Shown here one piece after another: positions 1 to 11,837 of a DNA stretch of 64,000 nucleotides. Under the pieces are notes generated by a model that did no database searches, was not told the DNA's origin, and worked only from the letters and a program-made list of their open reading frames with translations. Source of the DNA: Cryptomeria japonica (Eukaryota > Streptophyta > Pinopsida > Cupressales > Cupressaceae). Made by a program: the position numbers and the translations under genes. Position 1 is the stretch's first letter; each line of letters begins with the position of its first letter. The stretch spans positions 154,211,113 to 154,275,112 of the forward strand of contig NC_081405.1 in assembly GCF_030272615.1 (NCBI RefSeq). The letters run 5' to 3'.

Positions 1-827
1 GGATGAAAGATCGTTTTAGAATTATCTTATTAAATTATCGATCCAAGGGGGATTACCTGCCCCTTGGATTTTAACTTCCAAGTGCCCCTTATTACTCCCC
101 GACGATTTATAGGGACGATGCCATAGATGTCGTTGATGCAACTTTATTAGGCGTTAAGTGCAGTAGTTCAACACGACGACATTACCCGTAAGCGTGACCC
201 AGAGGCACTGTATATACCAAACGCTACTAGGTTTTGGTTTTCCAACTTCCTTTATTTAATTTTCTAACTTATGATAAACATCATGCTTGGAAAATAATTA
301 TGAATTGAACGCGTATAATTAGACATTGCAAAGCTCAATTAATTGAAATAACTACTTGATGAACTACATGGAATAAAAACCATAACTAACATTATTTATT
401 ATTCAAAACTTGAAATATAACTTGCATAATAATGTCAATTAGGAAACTTGCATATTAATAACTAAACGTGAAACTTGCATGGAGATGGAAACACCAATAA
501 ATGTAATCAATGTAAAGAATTTGCATGAGGCGAAGGTAGTGTAAGTTACATGCGAGAATATCACTTATAAAGCCACTAATCCCAAAATAGAATTTAGCTT
601 CAAATCATTTAATATGGATTAATTGCTAAGTGGATCTAAAAAAAGGGATCTAATTATAAAATTTGGTATAATTTAATTTACAATTTATAAATTGCTAAAA
701 CTAATTATAAATCTAAAAATTTACCTAAGTTTAAAATTTTATTAAACTAAAATTATATATAAAAAAAAGGAATTTAACAATTAACATTTGCCATAATTTT
801 AAAATTTGAAATGGCATTAACAAGGGC

Positions 828-1005
828 CAAGTGGGAGTGGGACCACCGTGGTCCCCTCCACTACCCTGCGGCCACTGCCGCAGCAGTGACGGCAGGCTAG
901 TGGAGGGTACCGTTACGGTACCACTCCCCTATGGAGTAATAACTCCGCTCCCCACCTGCGACGGTTCGAAAACCCGTGCACGTACGAAGTACTATACCGT
1001 GCACT
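828..1005. other. GC-rich foldback patch inside the LTR
   Basis: A patch of about 180 bases, strikingly GC-rich in an AT-rich LTR and absent from the other two LTR copies here. It is full of nested inverted repeats: GGGACCAC-C-GTGGTCCC at 839-855; arms at 851-863 and 898-910 around CCTCCACTA/TAGTGGAGG; CTGCGGC/GCCGCAG and CACTGC/GCAGTG between them; and GGGAGTGG at 833-840 with CCACTCCC at 921-928. The open frame across it is incidental. It could be a small foldback transposon, a structured RNA segment, or a captured fragment. Its exact ends are not resolved. Confidence 0.6.
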
Positions 1006-1047
1006 ATAATAAATAAAAAAATTACTTTGCATAAATTTATTAATACT

Positions 1048-1068
1048 TTATATATATATATATATATA
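1048..1068. repeat. (TA)n microsatellite
   Basis: About ten uninterrupted TA units lie just after the GC-rich patch. Confidence 0.9.
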
Positions 1069-1149
1069 GTTTCATTCCAGAATATTAAATTGCATAAAAG
1101 AAGAATATATAAACAGGTATGTGTATAAGAGGAAAAATATTAATGTAAG

Positions 1150-2010
1150 AGTGAGGAATTTAATCCCAGGGATGAAAATATAACAGAGAAATAATTTGCT
1201 CCAGCGATGCACAGATTATCAAAGAAGTAGGTCGATGTTTATGCTGAGAAATACAAAGTTCACACAGAGGGATTTATATTCTGTTTTCCAATCTAATATT
1301 CACAGAGAGAGGAATTTCTGAGAGGAAAAGAATAATATTTCCCATAGTGAATAATGAACACTACGAGGTTTATATTTTATTATCAGACTTTTTTGTTCAC
1401 AAGGAAGTTTTATTCAACTAATATTACAGAGAGTAGTATATAACCATATATATATATATGAAATAAAAAAAAACAAATGAGAATAGGGATTTATTCACAA
1501 GAAAGAATATCACAGAGGATTATTCACAGGGAGATATATTCTTCAATTTCAACTAATATTCACAGAGAGAATATATAACCAGATATATATAAAAAAATAA
1601 TTATGTAATCAAATGAGAATAAGATTTATTTATAGGGATGAATAACACAGAGGATTATTCACAGGGAAATATATTCCTCAATTTCAACTGATATTCACAG
1701 AGAGATTTTCTTTCAGATTTCCATTCGAAGAGCGAGAGAAAAGAATTCAAGAGAGAATAAGTATTAAGATTCATATCATTTAATCACAGAGGGAAGATTT
1801 TTAATCTCAGAAAAAGAATTTTAAATAAGGGGAAATATGATTTTTGGATAGATCTAAAATCTTTGGAAAAGCAAAAAGCAAGATCATGTGCATATTTCCT
1901 AAATAAAACAAATAATAGAGCTGCATTTTATTCCTAAATAAGAAGAAGAGACTTATTTATTCATTCACAGAGAGAGAGATTTATTTATTTTTATATTCAA
2001 TATCATCTCT
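1150..2010. repeat. Dispersed CACAGAG-type purine-rich motif cluster in LTR
   Basis: The words ATTCACAGAGAG, TTCACAGGGA and CACAGAGGG recur many times at irregular spacing, and larger blocks such as ATATTCACAGAGAGA followed by ATATATAACCA occur twice (about 1430 and 1560). The same motif family recurs in the related LTR around 18900-19330. It looks like degenerated internal amplification within the LTR; no protein is encoded. Confidence 0.6.
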
Positions 2011-2801
2011 AGTTTTTAAGAGAAAACAAAAAAGCAAAAATCTGATTTTCTACCTTTTAAATAGATTAAATAAAATATGTAAGAGAAGTTTGCATTTGTA
2101 TTTAAAAAGAGAAAGAATTATATCACTGCATTTCTTTAAAGGAAACAAAATAGATTTTCTTCCTATCTAGCAATTAAAAAATGATTTCTTTCAGAAAACT
2201 ATATTCAACTAAAGAATCTAGAAAATATATTTTTTTTTTTTGATAAATACAAATTCCTCATATGACAAAAGGAGAGAACCTGGTTTACTGAAGCTTAATG
2301 TTGAATCCTCTAGCTATCCTTTGATCCTTCCTTGCAACTTGAGAGAGATCCTTCAAACAACAACTTAAAAATCCTACAACAAAAATGAGACTACCAAAGA
2401 AAAACTTAGGAAATTTCCTTCAAAACATAATCAACTCCCTGCTTTGAAACTTGCATATCATTTTATAAGAAAATCCCTCCATTCCACTATTTAGAAAATT
2501 TAATTAAAAAGGAGATTCTTTTCCAATATTGGACTCATGCAAATTGATTAAACTTAGTGGGGGAGTTACATGCAAAATGGTGGAGATTCCTCTAGAAGCT
2601 TCTTATTCTTCCTACAACATGTGCCATAATTGGGAGTGGAAAATAAATAAATAAATAAAAATAATTATATTCTCCAAGTGTAAGTGTGTGTGTGTATTCA
2701 TTTTATTCTTTTATAACATTTATTCAATCATTTAAATAGCTTAACCACAAATATAATAGAATTGTATTTAAATCAAAAGGTGATAAAGGAGGGTTGTGAC
2801 A

Positions 2802-4640
2802 TTTTTGCGTTAATCCAAAACCTCAATAGGGGGCTAACAAAAAAATAATTCCAAAAAGCCTAACGAATAGATTTGTTTCATCCCACTCTATAATATCATT
2901 CTCTCTAACTTTCTCATTTTTTGTTCTAGAGTTGGGCTCATAACTCCCCTAATTCAAGTGAGGTTTAATTATTTCCCATATCATCTTAATATCCTAGAAA
3001 TTGTTTTAGATAGTGGTTCTACTTGCATCAACTAGCCTTCTTAAATTATTCATGACTTCTAGAATATCATTTTCCATAATGAAAATACCACTATCATGCA
3101 TGTTTATATATGCTTTCATATTATTATTTGACTCCACATTCCAATAGTTGGAAATAAGCTTCTCCATTTTTGCTAGTATAAGAACCTCACCATCAACTTT
3201 CTTGGCCAATTAGGTTTTTTTTGGACTAACTTTGTTGAATTAATAATATAACTATTTCAACATTTTAAAATATGACATTGATTCCTTGTATATCTAAATG
3301 AACTTATCAACCAACATGGATATCATAGAAGCCACATCATTGATGGTGAAGGATGGATATAAAATGTTAACAAGGTTAGGACTGAACCCTTTAGCATCCA
3401 TTAAATTGGACACATCATCACTAAAATAAATTAGTACAACCTTACCCTTCTTTTTATTTTGTTATTCCCTCTTCTTCTTCTTCTTGAAAGTCTTAATTAC
3501 TCTCCATCACTAGTGTTTTGTTTTCTCTAGACTTGCACTTACAACTTCTAGATGCCTCTCCACTAGCAAAATTTTTACCCCTTTCTCAACACCAGGGTGA
3601 TAATCAAACTGGTAGGAGGGTTAAATTGGGTTGGGGTCTTCTTAAAATAGTCCTTTTCTGAAAACAGGGAATTCCTAAACTAGACACTTCATATATATTT
3701 TAAAAGGAGAGGAGAGATTAGGGACACATGAGTTAACATGGGCAAGATTCATGGAAATAGCACAATTTATGGACAACAAGATAAGCGATTGAGGTAGGGT
3801 GTAACATCTATACCTCTTTTAAATTTTAAAACAAGTGTTTTAGGAAAGACAACAAGAACAAATAGAAGTTGACCAAATAGGAGTGCCAAAATGATAATAA
3901 AATTAAGTTAAAAATGTAAATAGATTGGAACCACCCTTGAAGGGTGATATGCCTTAAAATATATAGATTTTTTCATCCCATGGGCAAGGCAATAAGGTTT
4001 CTAGAACATCTTATCTTTAAAAAATTCATTCTTCTTGTTGGCATGCTTGTAATTTGAGTATTTTCCAAAAAATTAAACTAAACCCCCTCATCTTCACCAC
4101 CCTAGCATTCCAATTCTTCATGAATTATACATAAAGGGTGGGTTCATGCCTATCTTTTCATGAATTTGTTGAGCCTACACATCCTTAACATATGTTACAC
4201 ATTAGCAATTATTTTGACAAAGTCATAGGAGATGGGCTTCTCTCTATATTTTATTTCTCCCTTGAATCATATGTCCTAATCTAACTTAGATAATTGGATT
4301 AGCTACTCATGATTGATAATAGAGGTATCACAACTATAACATCAATCCAAAATGCGTTTCTTTTTAGGATGCTCCCACCAATAAAATGTTGGAAGCTTCT
4401 TGAAACAAAATATATCTTCCCCTTTACAAAACTTAAGTCTCTCATCTCCATAGTATATGAGGATGACATAAATCCAAACCACATTGAAATCAAGGGGGTT
4501 TCACAATCAAGTAACTTGTGTAATTCACTAGAAACATTGTCTCCTCCATCCATCTAGAATTTAAAATACAACAAACTCTACAATTAGATATATTAAATCA
4601 ACCATTGAGTTTCCATTGTAATAAACATAAATGATTTTGA
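2802..4640. other. Anonymous decayed DNA, probably 3' part of a LINE relic
   Basis: No intact gene. Minus-strand open stretches of 67 codons (3006-3209) and 84 codons (4299-4553) are too short and unmatched to name. On the minus strand they follow the RNase H relic at 4650-4980, and a Lys/Glu-rich low-complexity stretch sits near 3430-3560. This could be the decayed 3' region of the same LINE, but the sequence is too eroded to show element ends or a poly-A tail. Confidence 0.35.
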
Positions 4641-4649
4641 ATTTAAGAA

Positions 4650-5350
4650 GAAAGACCAAAAAATTGATGGTGTCAACAACAATATAAGTAATCAACTAGG
4701 AAGGACTATGATTATTTGGGAGACAATTAATGATATTGATGGAATTACCTTCCAATTCTAAATATTTATTTCCCAATTTCGTGGCAAGGAGGATACCTTG
4801 TAAAGTTGCACTACCCTCAAGGACATGACTGGTTTGGATTCAAATATTTATGGAGAAAACACCAATTTTTCTTTCCAAATATTTTTTAATAAATTCTCTA
4901 ATACTTAAGCACCTCAAGTTACCTTTAGAAGCACCATTAAAGATTAACCTATGCCAAGAGTTATTAGGATAGGCCCAAAAATCTTGGGATAAGTTAGTAG
5001 AAATATTTTGGAAGGAAATAACGTTATGAACCCCTAAGTTCCATCATTACAACAACCTAATGTCCTCCTATGACACCAAAAGAGGGCCCAAAGAATAATA
5101 TTGATCCTTTTATGCAGCCAAGTTGTTTTCTTTAAAGGATAGGGATATTTTGAAAAATATATATGATTGACATAAATACTCTAGGATTCCTTTCCTTCTA
5201 GACAAACTCCACAAGACATGAAGGGAACAATTTCAATGAAACTTCATAGAAGTATTGGAGAAAGGAGAAGATTGCATAAAAAAGAGGTCGAATGGGAAAG
5301 GATATTGGATCCAAGAAAGGGAGATCTTATACAACATAAGACCCCAAACT
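4650..5350 (-). pseudogene. LINE ORF2 relic: RNase H domain and upstream linker
   Basis: Reading the minus strand from about 4975 gives a decayed plant LINE-type RNase H (RVT_3 family). HRLIFNGASKGNL corresponds to the usual FDGASKGNPG start motif, and LELEGNSINIINCL to the EGDS catalytic motif with Asp changed to Asn. Stops interrupt the frame between the motifs. The preceding minus-strand sequence up to about 5350 reads as the linker normally found between the zinc-binding region and RNase H. RNase H in these elements removes the RNA strand after reverse transcription; this copy cannot be active. Its neighbour is an unrelated copia element, so the rest of the LINE is lost or unrecognisable. 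Confidence 0.5.
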
Positions 5351-5927
5351 CTCTAGGAAAAAAAATAGTCAACAATTAGGTGGTAGGGTGACTTTGAGTC
5401 ATCTTCGCATAACGAATATCTATTGGAGATAAAAAAAAAGCCTCATTTAATTAATATTATTAACCTTGAGGACTCTGTATTGGATTACTATAAAAATATA
5501 TATATATTTGTAGAATGAGACTCCCAAGGCGAGGGAGTATGTAAGTGGGAAGAAATTGTAAAAAACTAGGGGAGACCAAGTAACACTCTAAAGATGATTC
5601 ACCCCAAGTGGGCTCACCTTTATAATGAAAAAATAGGGAACATGAAAACCAATCAAGAGATTTTAGATCCTACAAGTAATAAGATATTGATCAAGAGAGA
5701 GGAGTTTTTACTATCTCAATAAACTAAAAATCTCCAAGTTATCAACCAACCAGCCCTCCAATTTCTCTTTTAGAAAAAAGAACTAGGGACAAGCCTATAT
5801 AAGGATAACAAGGGGTGGTTGATAAGCCAAGGTTCATCCAAAGAGTGAACATTTCTCTCCAATTTTCTATTTATCACCTTTCTCTTCAAAATGAATAAGA
5901 TTTTACATAAACACTTACATAAATAGG
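5351..5927. other. No recognisable gene
   Basis: AT-rich sequence between the LINE relic and the copia LTR. No coding or repeat signature was seen apart from short TA runs near 5496. The last five bases (ATAGG) form the left target-site copy of the copia insertion. Confidence 0.5.
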
Positions 5928-6815
5928 TGTTGAATATCCAGGCAACTGAGAGGGGGGGAGGGGCTGAATCAGTTGACAATTAAAATTCATGTTTAAAACT
6001 TTAATCACAGTTCCAGAACAATTAGCAGAATTAATCAAGACAAATAAAACATGACTTCATAAATCAGACACAAAGAACACTAGAATTTACGTGGAAAACC
6101 CAAGAAGGGAAAAACCATGAAGAATGCTAATTCTCAATGTAAAAACACCGGTTAAGGTGATTTTTACAAAGGATGGCTCAATGCCAAGAATGCTCACTGC
6201 AGGAGGCTTCATTGCCAGAAAGGGTCACTGCCGAAGAAAGAAAGATAATAAAGAATTTTCACCACTGAAACATAGTCTGCACTGTCGGAACTACTTCCGA
6301 TAACTATTCGCAACACACTTCACAACAACAACTAGATTCTTTCAATCTCGCATATCTTCAACACAATTAACCATTCACAAAAATGCCACACGAACTCATC
6401 CAGATCATACACATACATATAGTGTCTCTGGAAAAACTTAATCTTCCAAGTCGACCAAGACAGAGATCTAAAATAGCTCAATACTAAAATTCTGATGGTG
6501 GGAAGGAATGAGAAGTAGACCACATCAAAACGTTCCTCATCGAACATATCAACATGTTACATATATTACCAATGTCGGACCAAAAACAAAAATGTCATTA
6601 CACGTCCTCGACTTCTGGATCAAGCTGGACCCAAAAATAGCACTAAGTAACATCAACAACATATCTTTCGAGAAGCCAAATCTTTTGAGAAATCACCAAA
6701 TGACCATCGTCATCACATACATACCATGCTTCCATTGTTGCTCAATATACCACATCTGGACCTAATTGGAACTCAAGATTTGACATCAATGACAACATAT
6801 AACATAATGCTAACA
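5928..6815 (-). repeat. 3' LTR of copia element
   Basis: Aligns along its whole length with 10950-11832, both bounded by TG...CA. It sits beside the polypurine tract, so it is the 3' LTR of this minus-strand element. An 85-codon open frame antisense to the element (6508-6765) is also open in the other LTR. Confidence 0.93.
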
Positions 6816-6816
6816 A

Positions 6817-6827
6817 TCTCCCCCTTT
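6817..6827 (-). promoter_or_regulatory. Polypurine tract of copia element
   Basis: The minus strand reads AAAGGGGGAGA immediately inside the 3' LTR, the expected plus-strand DNA primer site. A second similar tract lies near 6870-6888. Confidence 0.85.
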
Positions 6828-7060
6828 GTCGACAACACCCATCAAGACAATAAGCATATCAACACACATCATGCTCTCTCTCCCCCTTTGACAACAATGA
6901 CAAAGGCGAGCAAAACTCCCCCTATGAAACTCACACTTTCTCCCCTTGAGAGGTATCACTCAAGTATCAATCCAGAAAATAATATGCAAGCTACTCACTA
7001 GACCAATGCACATATAAATGCACATTAGTTCAAATTGGAAATAGGTAATACCCCTAACTT

Positions 7061-7475
7061 CTACTGAAGATACTTAAAAGTATCTTTACACAATGCCTTA
7101 GTGAAGATATCTGCAATTTGTTCCTTTGTAGGTACAAATTCAACTCTTACTTCATTATCCAACACTTTTTCCCTCAAGAAGTGGTACCAAATATATATGT
7201 GCTTTGTTTTGGAATTTTGTACTAAATTCTTTGAAATATTTATTGCACTGGTATTGTCACACATAATTGAGATAGGGTCATCAAACTTTACACCAATGTC
7301 CTTTAGAGTCTGCTTCATCCATAAAATCTGTGTGGAACATGAAGATGCTATAATATATTCTGCTTAGTTGTAGATAGAGAAACAAAGTCTTGCTTCTTGA
7401 CCAAGCAACTAACCAAGAGCCAAGAAAGAATGCTCCTCCACTTATACTTTTCATGCCATCAACACTTCCGATCAA
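7061..7475 (-). pseudogene. Copia RNase H domain
   Basis: The minus strand encodes the C-terminal RNase H of copia pol, with CDNTSAINISKN, KTKHI, YHFLREKV and QIADIFTKAL, all typical of this family. The first half (7281-7475) and second half (7061-7318) are in different frames, so at least one frameshift is present. In an intact element this domain degrades the RNA of the RNA/DNA hybrid during reverse transcription in the virus-like particle. It is the last domain before the polypurine tract. Confidence 0.88.
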
Positions 7476-7587
7476 GTCTGCATCTTTATAAGACGTTAGG
7501 GTAAAATTTGAGTTCCTGGGATACTACAAACCAAACTCTTATGTGCCTTTTAGATATGGGAAGATTCTTTTTACTGCCACAATGTGA

Positions 7588-8811
7588 TTATTTTGGTTCT
7601 TGCTGAAATCTGGCTACAGAGAAAACTGCATATATGATATTTGGTCTAGTGGTGGTTAGATATAGAAATCCTTCAATCATTGACCTGTACTGACTTGCAT
7701 ATGCCTTAGGAGATTTATCATCTTTGGTTAACTTACATCTGGCAGTCGTAGGTGTACACATCAGTTTGGAGTTCTCCAACCTAAACTTCTTTAACAACTC
7801 TTTGATGTACTTAGACTGAGAAATGAAAATTCCTTTATCATTTTGATTAACTTGCAAACCAAGGAAGAAATTTAACTCACCAATCATGGACATCTCAAAC
7901 TCCTTCTGCATCTCATTAACAAATCTTCTTCACAAAACTTGATTTCCTCCAGAGATTACATCATCAACATACACTACAATAATTAGGATTTTACTTGAAT
8001 CAGTCTTGAAATATAAATTATGATCAACTGAACCTTTCTGAAATCCTTGATCAATCAGGTACTTGTCTAGCCTTCCATACCAAGCTCTAGGGGCTTATTT
8101 CAGTCCATATAGAGTCGTCTTCAATCTACAAACAATGTTTGGATCATCTTTCAACCTAAATCTTTCCGGTTGTTCAATATAGACTTCTTCTTTCAATTCT
8201 TCATTCAAGAATGCTAATTTCACATCCATCTAATAAACCTTGAAGTCCTTAAATGCTACAAATGCCAAGATAATCCTGATTGCCTCCATTCGAGTAACCG
8301 GGACATAAATTTCATCAAAATCAATGCCTTCAATATGAGTATAACTTTTGAAAACCAACCTTGCTTTTTTTCTTACAACCTTTCCATCTTCATCCAGTTT
8401 GTTCCTGAATACCCACTTAGTTCCAATTACATTCTTGTCTTTCGGTGTGTTAACGAATTCCCATGTCTGATTTTTCTCAATCTGATCCAGCTCTTCTTTC
8501 ATTGCCTTCATCCAATTCTGATCATTGCAAGATTCTTCTACAATCTTTGTCTCAGATTCAAATAGTAAACACAACAAGACTTGTCCTTGAGCTTCTTTAT
8601 TCCTTGTGATGACACCTTTACTCTTATCTCCAATAATATGATCTTCTGAATATTTTTTTTGAACATATTTTGGGGTCTTGGATGTAGATGTCGGAGCATC
8701 TCGATCATTCTTTTCTTGAATTCTATTTTTTCTCTTCCTTTTTCCTTTCATCAGACTCATCAGATTCATATCTTGCCAATATCTCTGAGTCTTTTGAAGT
8801 ATTTTCATCAA
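7588..8811 (-). pseudogene. Copia reverse transcriptase (RVT_2), interrupted
   Basis: The minus strand from 8811 reads the N-terminal part (KNQTWEFVNTPKDKNVIGTKWVF, and the KKARLVFKSYTH segment where LVAKGY is usual). The middle follows, with a stop inside the conserved GLKQAPRAW motif near 8093 (GLK*APRAW). An intact YVDD catalytic box is at 7960-7971, and the C-terminal part (ELNFFLGLQV, TRPNI) runs to 7588. At least one nonsense codon and frameshifts around 8230 and 7912 break the frame. The domain would copy element RNA into DNA; this copy cannot give a full-length enzyme although the active-site box survives. Confidence 0.92.
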
Positions 8812-9680
8812 CTTTCACATTTGCACTTTCAACAATCTTGTTCAGCCTCTTGTTGTAACACTGGTATGCCTTACACTTTGTTGAATAGCTTAAGAATATG
8901 CCTTCATTTTCTCTGTTGTCAAACTTTCCAAGATTATCCTCATCGCTCCGGATATAGCACTTACTTCCAAATAATTTAAAATATTTCATTGTGAGAGTTC
9001 TATCATGATAAAGTTCATAGGATGTCTTCCCATATTTCTTCCAGTATATATTTTGTTAAGAGTGTACGTTGTTGTGTGAATTGCCTTCTCCAATAGACTT
9101 TCGGTAATTCTTCTCATTTCATCATAGTTCTAGTTGCCTCTTGTATAGTTTGGTTCATTCTTTCTACTACACCATTCTGCTACGATGTACAGGGGGTAGA
9201 TAACTATCTTCTAATGCTATGTTTCTCACAGAAATAATTAAACTCATTAGAAATAAATTTTCCTCCTCTATCAGACCTTAAACACTTGATTTTCCTATCA
9301 ACTTCATTCTCAAATTTTGCCTTGAATATCTTGAATTTATCTAATGCCTCAGACTTCTCTCTTAAAAATGCAACCCATGTCCTTCTAGAATAATCATCAA
9401 TCAATAACATGAAATACCTCTCACCTTGCAAGCTCCTTGTTCCGGTCGAACCACATAGATATGTGTGTACCAAATCCAATAATCCAGTGGACGAATACTC
9501 TTTTCCTCTCAATGTGCTCTTTGTTTGCTTTCCTAGCTGACATTCCTTGGATATGTTGTTATCTGGTTTGGTCAATCTTGGTAAATCTCTCACTGCACTC
9601 CTTGAACCGATCTATACAAGTTTATCAAAGCTAATATGACACATCCTTCGATGCCATAGCTAGCTATCATCAAGTTGAGA
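8723..9680 (-). pseudogene. Copia integrase: zinc region, core and C-terminal part
   Basis: On the minus strand the gag-pre-integrase zinc region is seen near 9620-9670 as LWHRRMCHISFDKL, preceded by a stop. The rve core follows at 9204-9593, with ECQLGKQTKS, LLIDDYSRRTW and LRSDRGGKF, the last containing a catalytic Asp. The C-terminal part is at 8723-8989, beginning LFGSKCYIRSDEDNLGKFD. Between about 9000 and 9200 the frame shifts. The intact protein inserts the cDNA into the chromosome. Order and motifs match plant copia elements, and the multiple breaks make it a pseudogene. Confidence 0.9.
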
Positions 9681-9959
9681 TAACAAACAATGCCTTGTAG
9701 CTCCTTCCAGTTGATACATATTTCTATTTTTCCTTCTTCCAGCCACACTAACCATTTTGGACTCCTTCCGGATCTCACATCCATTATCCTATAAAAAAAA
9801 CATTGTATCCATTTTCGCACATGTGTCCAACACTCAAAATATTATGATGTAAAACCTTATCATAGTAGACATTGTTAGTGTTATACTTTCCATCAAAATA
9901 ATTAAACCAATCCCAACAATTTGTGTTGTTTGATCATCTTTGAAGCTAACAAAACCTCC

Positions 9960-10060
9960 ATCATATTTTTTAAGTTTTATGAACTTACTCTAATCACCAC
10001 TCATATGATTTGAACATCCACTATCAATCAACCATTCATTCTTATCTCTTTTAGCATGAT
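9960..10060 (-). pseudogene. Copia aspartic protease, active-site region
   Basis: The minus strand reads EWLIDSGCSNHMSGD followed by a stop, then SKFIKLKKYDG. This is the Asp-Ser-Gly active-site segment of copia protease, which cleaves the Gag-Pol polyprotein. The catalytic Asp is retained but the frame is closed by a stop directly after the motif. The rest of the domain down to about 9700 is only weakly readable. Confidence 0.75.
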
Positions 10061-10239
10061 ATACAGTAGCAACAACCTTAGAAATATCAAACCTAGGTGC
10101 ATCATTTTCTTCTAGAAACAAACAATCATCTTCTTCATAATCTGATTCATCATCTGAAATGTCAGTATCATCCTTAACATAATAGACTTTCTTATTGAAC
10201 TTTCCTTTGTTTTCCCTAAAATTTTATCTTGTTCCCTTC

Positions 10240-10886
10240 TTCGAACATCTAGTAGATATATGACAAATCTTTCCACATCTAAAACATAAAAAGAGTAACA
10301 TACCTTTGTACTTGTCGGTTCCTTTCTTCAATTTCCTCACAAAATTTCCTTCCATCTCATCTGGGTTGTCATCATCATTCAGACCATTTTCAGATGCATT
10401 GAATGTTATCTCTTATTTGTCTTTGTCCTTTCTAAACTTTCTTACTTCAAATGCAGTCAGGGTACCAAATAGCTACTCTCTCATGATTTTTTTCGGATCA
10501 TAGGTTTCTTCAATAGCCGAGATCTTATCACTATAACTCATCGGTAGAATCGTCAAGATTTTGTCAATTACATCTTCATAATTCAAAGTACCTATGAGTT
10601 CTCTAATTTCATTTACTGCATTGTTAACCTTCTCAAAATAGCTTACTATATCTTCTCCTTCTTCCATCATCAAGTTTTCATACCTTAGATTAGTTGTTAG
10701 CCTCTTTGTCAACTTAACTCTCTCAATTCCTTCATAGATATCTTTTAGCTTCTGCCAAACCTCATAATCAGTATTCAAGGAAATAACTTTTGTCAATTCA
10801 GTTTTTGATTATGCACTAAACATATTTACTTTCCAGAAACTATAATTAGATCCTTCAAAGATAGGAATGGATAATTTGTGTGCCAT
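10240..10886 (-). pseudogene. Copia gag with CCHC zinc knuckle, deleted and interrupted
   Basis: The likely start is the minus-strand ATG at 10884-10886 (MAHKLSIPIFEGSNYSFW), about 50 bases inside the primer site. A stop occurs after VNMFSA, and part of the N-terminal region usual for the family is missing. The best preserved piece is 10473-10796, with VWQKLKDIYEG and LTTNLRYENLMMEEGEDI typical of the copia UBN2-type gag domain. Near 10240-10290 a zinc knuckle reads CFRCGKICHISTRC, a perfect C-x2-C-x4-H-x4-C. The product would form the particle shell and bind RNA. Confidence 0.88.
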
Positions 10887-10934
10887 CGAATCAGAATCTA
10901 CCTCAAGCGGTTAAGATCTATATCAAGGAACCAA

Positions 10935-10947
10935 ATCTCTAATACCA
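10935..10947 (-). promoter_or_regulatory. Primer-binding site (tRNA-iMet type)
   Basis: The minus strand reads TGGTATTAGAGAT two bases inside the 5' LTR, close to the plant initiator-Met tRNA complement TGGTATCAGAGC. It fixes the right LTR as the 5' LTR. Confidence 0.8.
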
Positions 10948-10949
10948 AT

Positions 10950-11832
10950 TGTTGAATATCTAGGCAACTAAGAGGGGGGGGGGTGAATCAATTGACAATT
11001 AAAATCTTCTTTATTAATCACAAATCTAGGACAATTAGCCAAATTAATCAAGACAAATAAAACATGAATGCATAAATCAGACACAAAGAACACCATAATT
11101 TACGAGGAAAACCCAAGAAGGAAAAAACCATGGAGAATGTTAAATCTCAATATAAAAAACACCAGTTAAGGTGATTTTTACAAAGGATGGCTCACTACCA
11201 AGAATGCTCACTGTAGGAGGGCTCATTGCCCAAAAAGGCTCACCACTGAAGAAAGAAAGATAGAAAAGCATATCCACCATTGAAACATATTTTGCACTAC
11301 CAAAACTGCTTTCGGTAACTATCCGCAATACACTTCACAACAACAACTAGATTCTTTCAATCTCGTATATCTTCAGCACAATTAGTCATTCACAAAAATG
11401 CCACACGAACTCATCTAGATCATACATATACTCATACTATCTCCAAAAAAACATAATCTTCCAAGTCGGCCAAGACAAAGATCTAAAATAGGTCAATACT
11501 AAACATTCCTGATGGTGGGAAGGAATGAGAGGTAGACCACATCACAATGTTCCTCATCGAACATATCAATATGTTACATATATTACCAATATCGGACCCA
11601 AAACAAAAATGTCATTACACACCCTTGCCTTCCGGATCAAGCTGGACCCAAAAATAACATTGAATAACATCAACAACACATATTCCGAGAAGCCAAATCT
11701 TTTTGGGAAATCACCCACGACCATTGTCATCACATACATACCAATCTTCCACTGCTGCTCAATATACCACATCCAGACCTAACGGGACTTCAAGATTTGA
11801 CATCAATGATAACATATAACATAATGTTAACA
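10950..11832 (-). repeat. 5' LTR of copia element
   Basis: Pairs with 5928-6815. The right flanking target copy is ATAGT at 11833-11837. The antisense frame at 11525-11782 has the same length (85 codons) as its counterpart in the other LTR. Confidence 0.93.
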
Positions 11833-11837
11833 ATAGT

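Larger units (their letters stand above)
1..2801 (-). repeat. Partial giant LTR, Ty3/gypsy chromovirus type, cut by window start
   Basis: This stretch is collinear with the LTRs at 16408-20256 and 24974-28379. Its first 240 bases match the segment beginning near 17340 (conserved CCAAGGGGGATT and CCCCGACGATTTA words). Its end, GGAGGGTTGTGACA at 2788-2801, matches the LTR ends at 20256 and 28379. It has the same strand sense as those LTRs, so its parent element also lay on the minus strand. It is clearly more diverged than those two are from each other. About 0.9 kb of the LTR lies left of the window, so this may be a solo LTR or the 5' LTR of an element outside it. No coding region was found. 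Confidence 0.85.
5928..11832 (-). mobile_element. Ty1/copia LTR retrotransposon, complete in structure, coding-dead
   Basis: Two LTRs (5928-6815 and 10950-11832) start TGTTGAAT and end TAACA. They flank an internal region whose minus strand reads gag, protease, integrase, reverse transcriptase, RNase H, the Ty1/copia order. A tRNA-iMet type primer site lies beside the right LTR and a polypurine tract beside the left one, fixing the orientation. The flanking 5-mers are ATAGG (left) and ATAGT (right), a target duplication with one change. The LTRs differ at roughly one base in eight by eye, so the insertion is old. Stops, frameshifts and a gag deletion make every reading frame defective. Confidence 0.95.

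Noticed and set aside
831..1016. 61-codon open frame
   Set aside because: Caused by the GC-rich foldback patch; no start context or family features.
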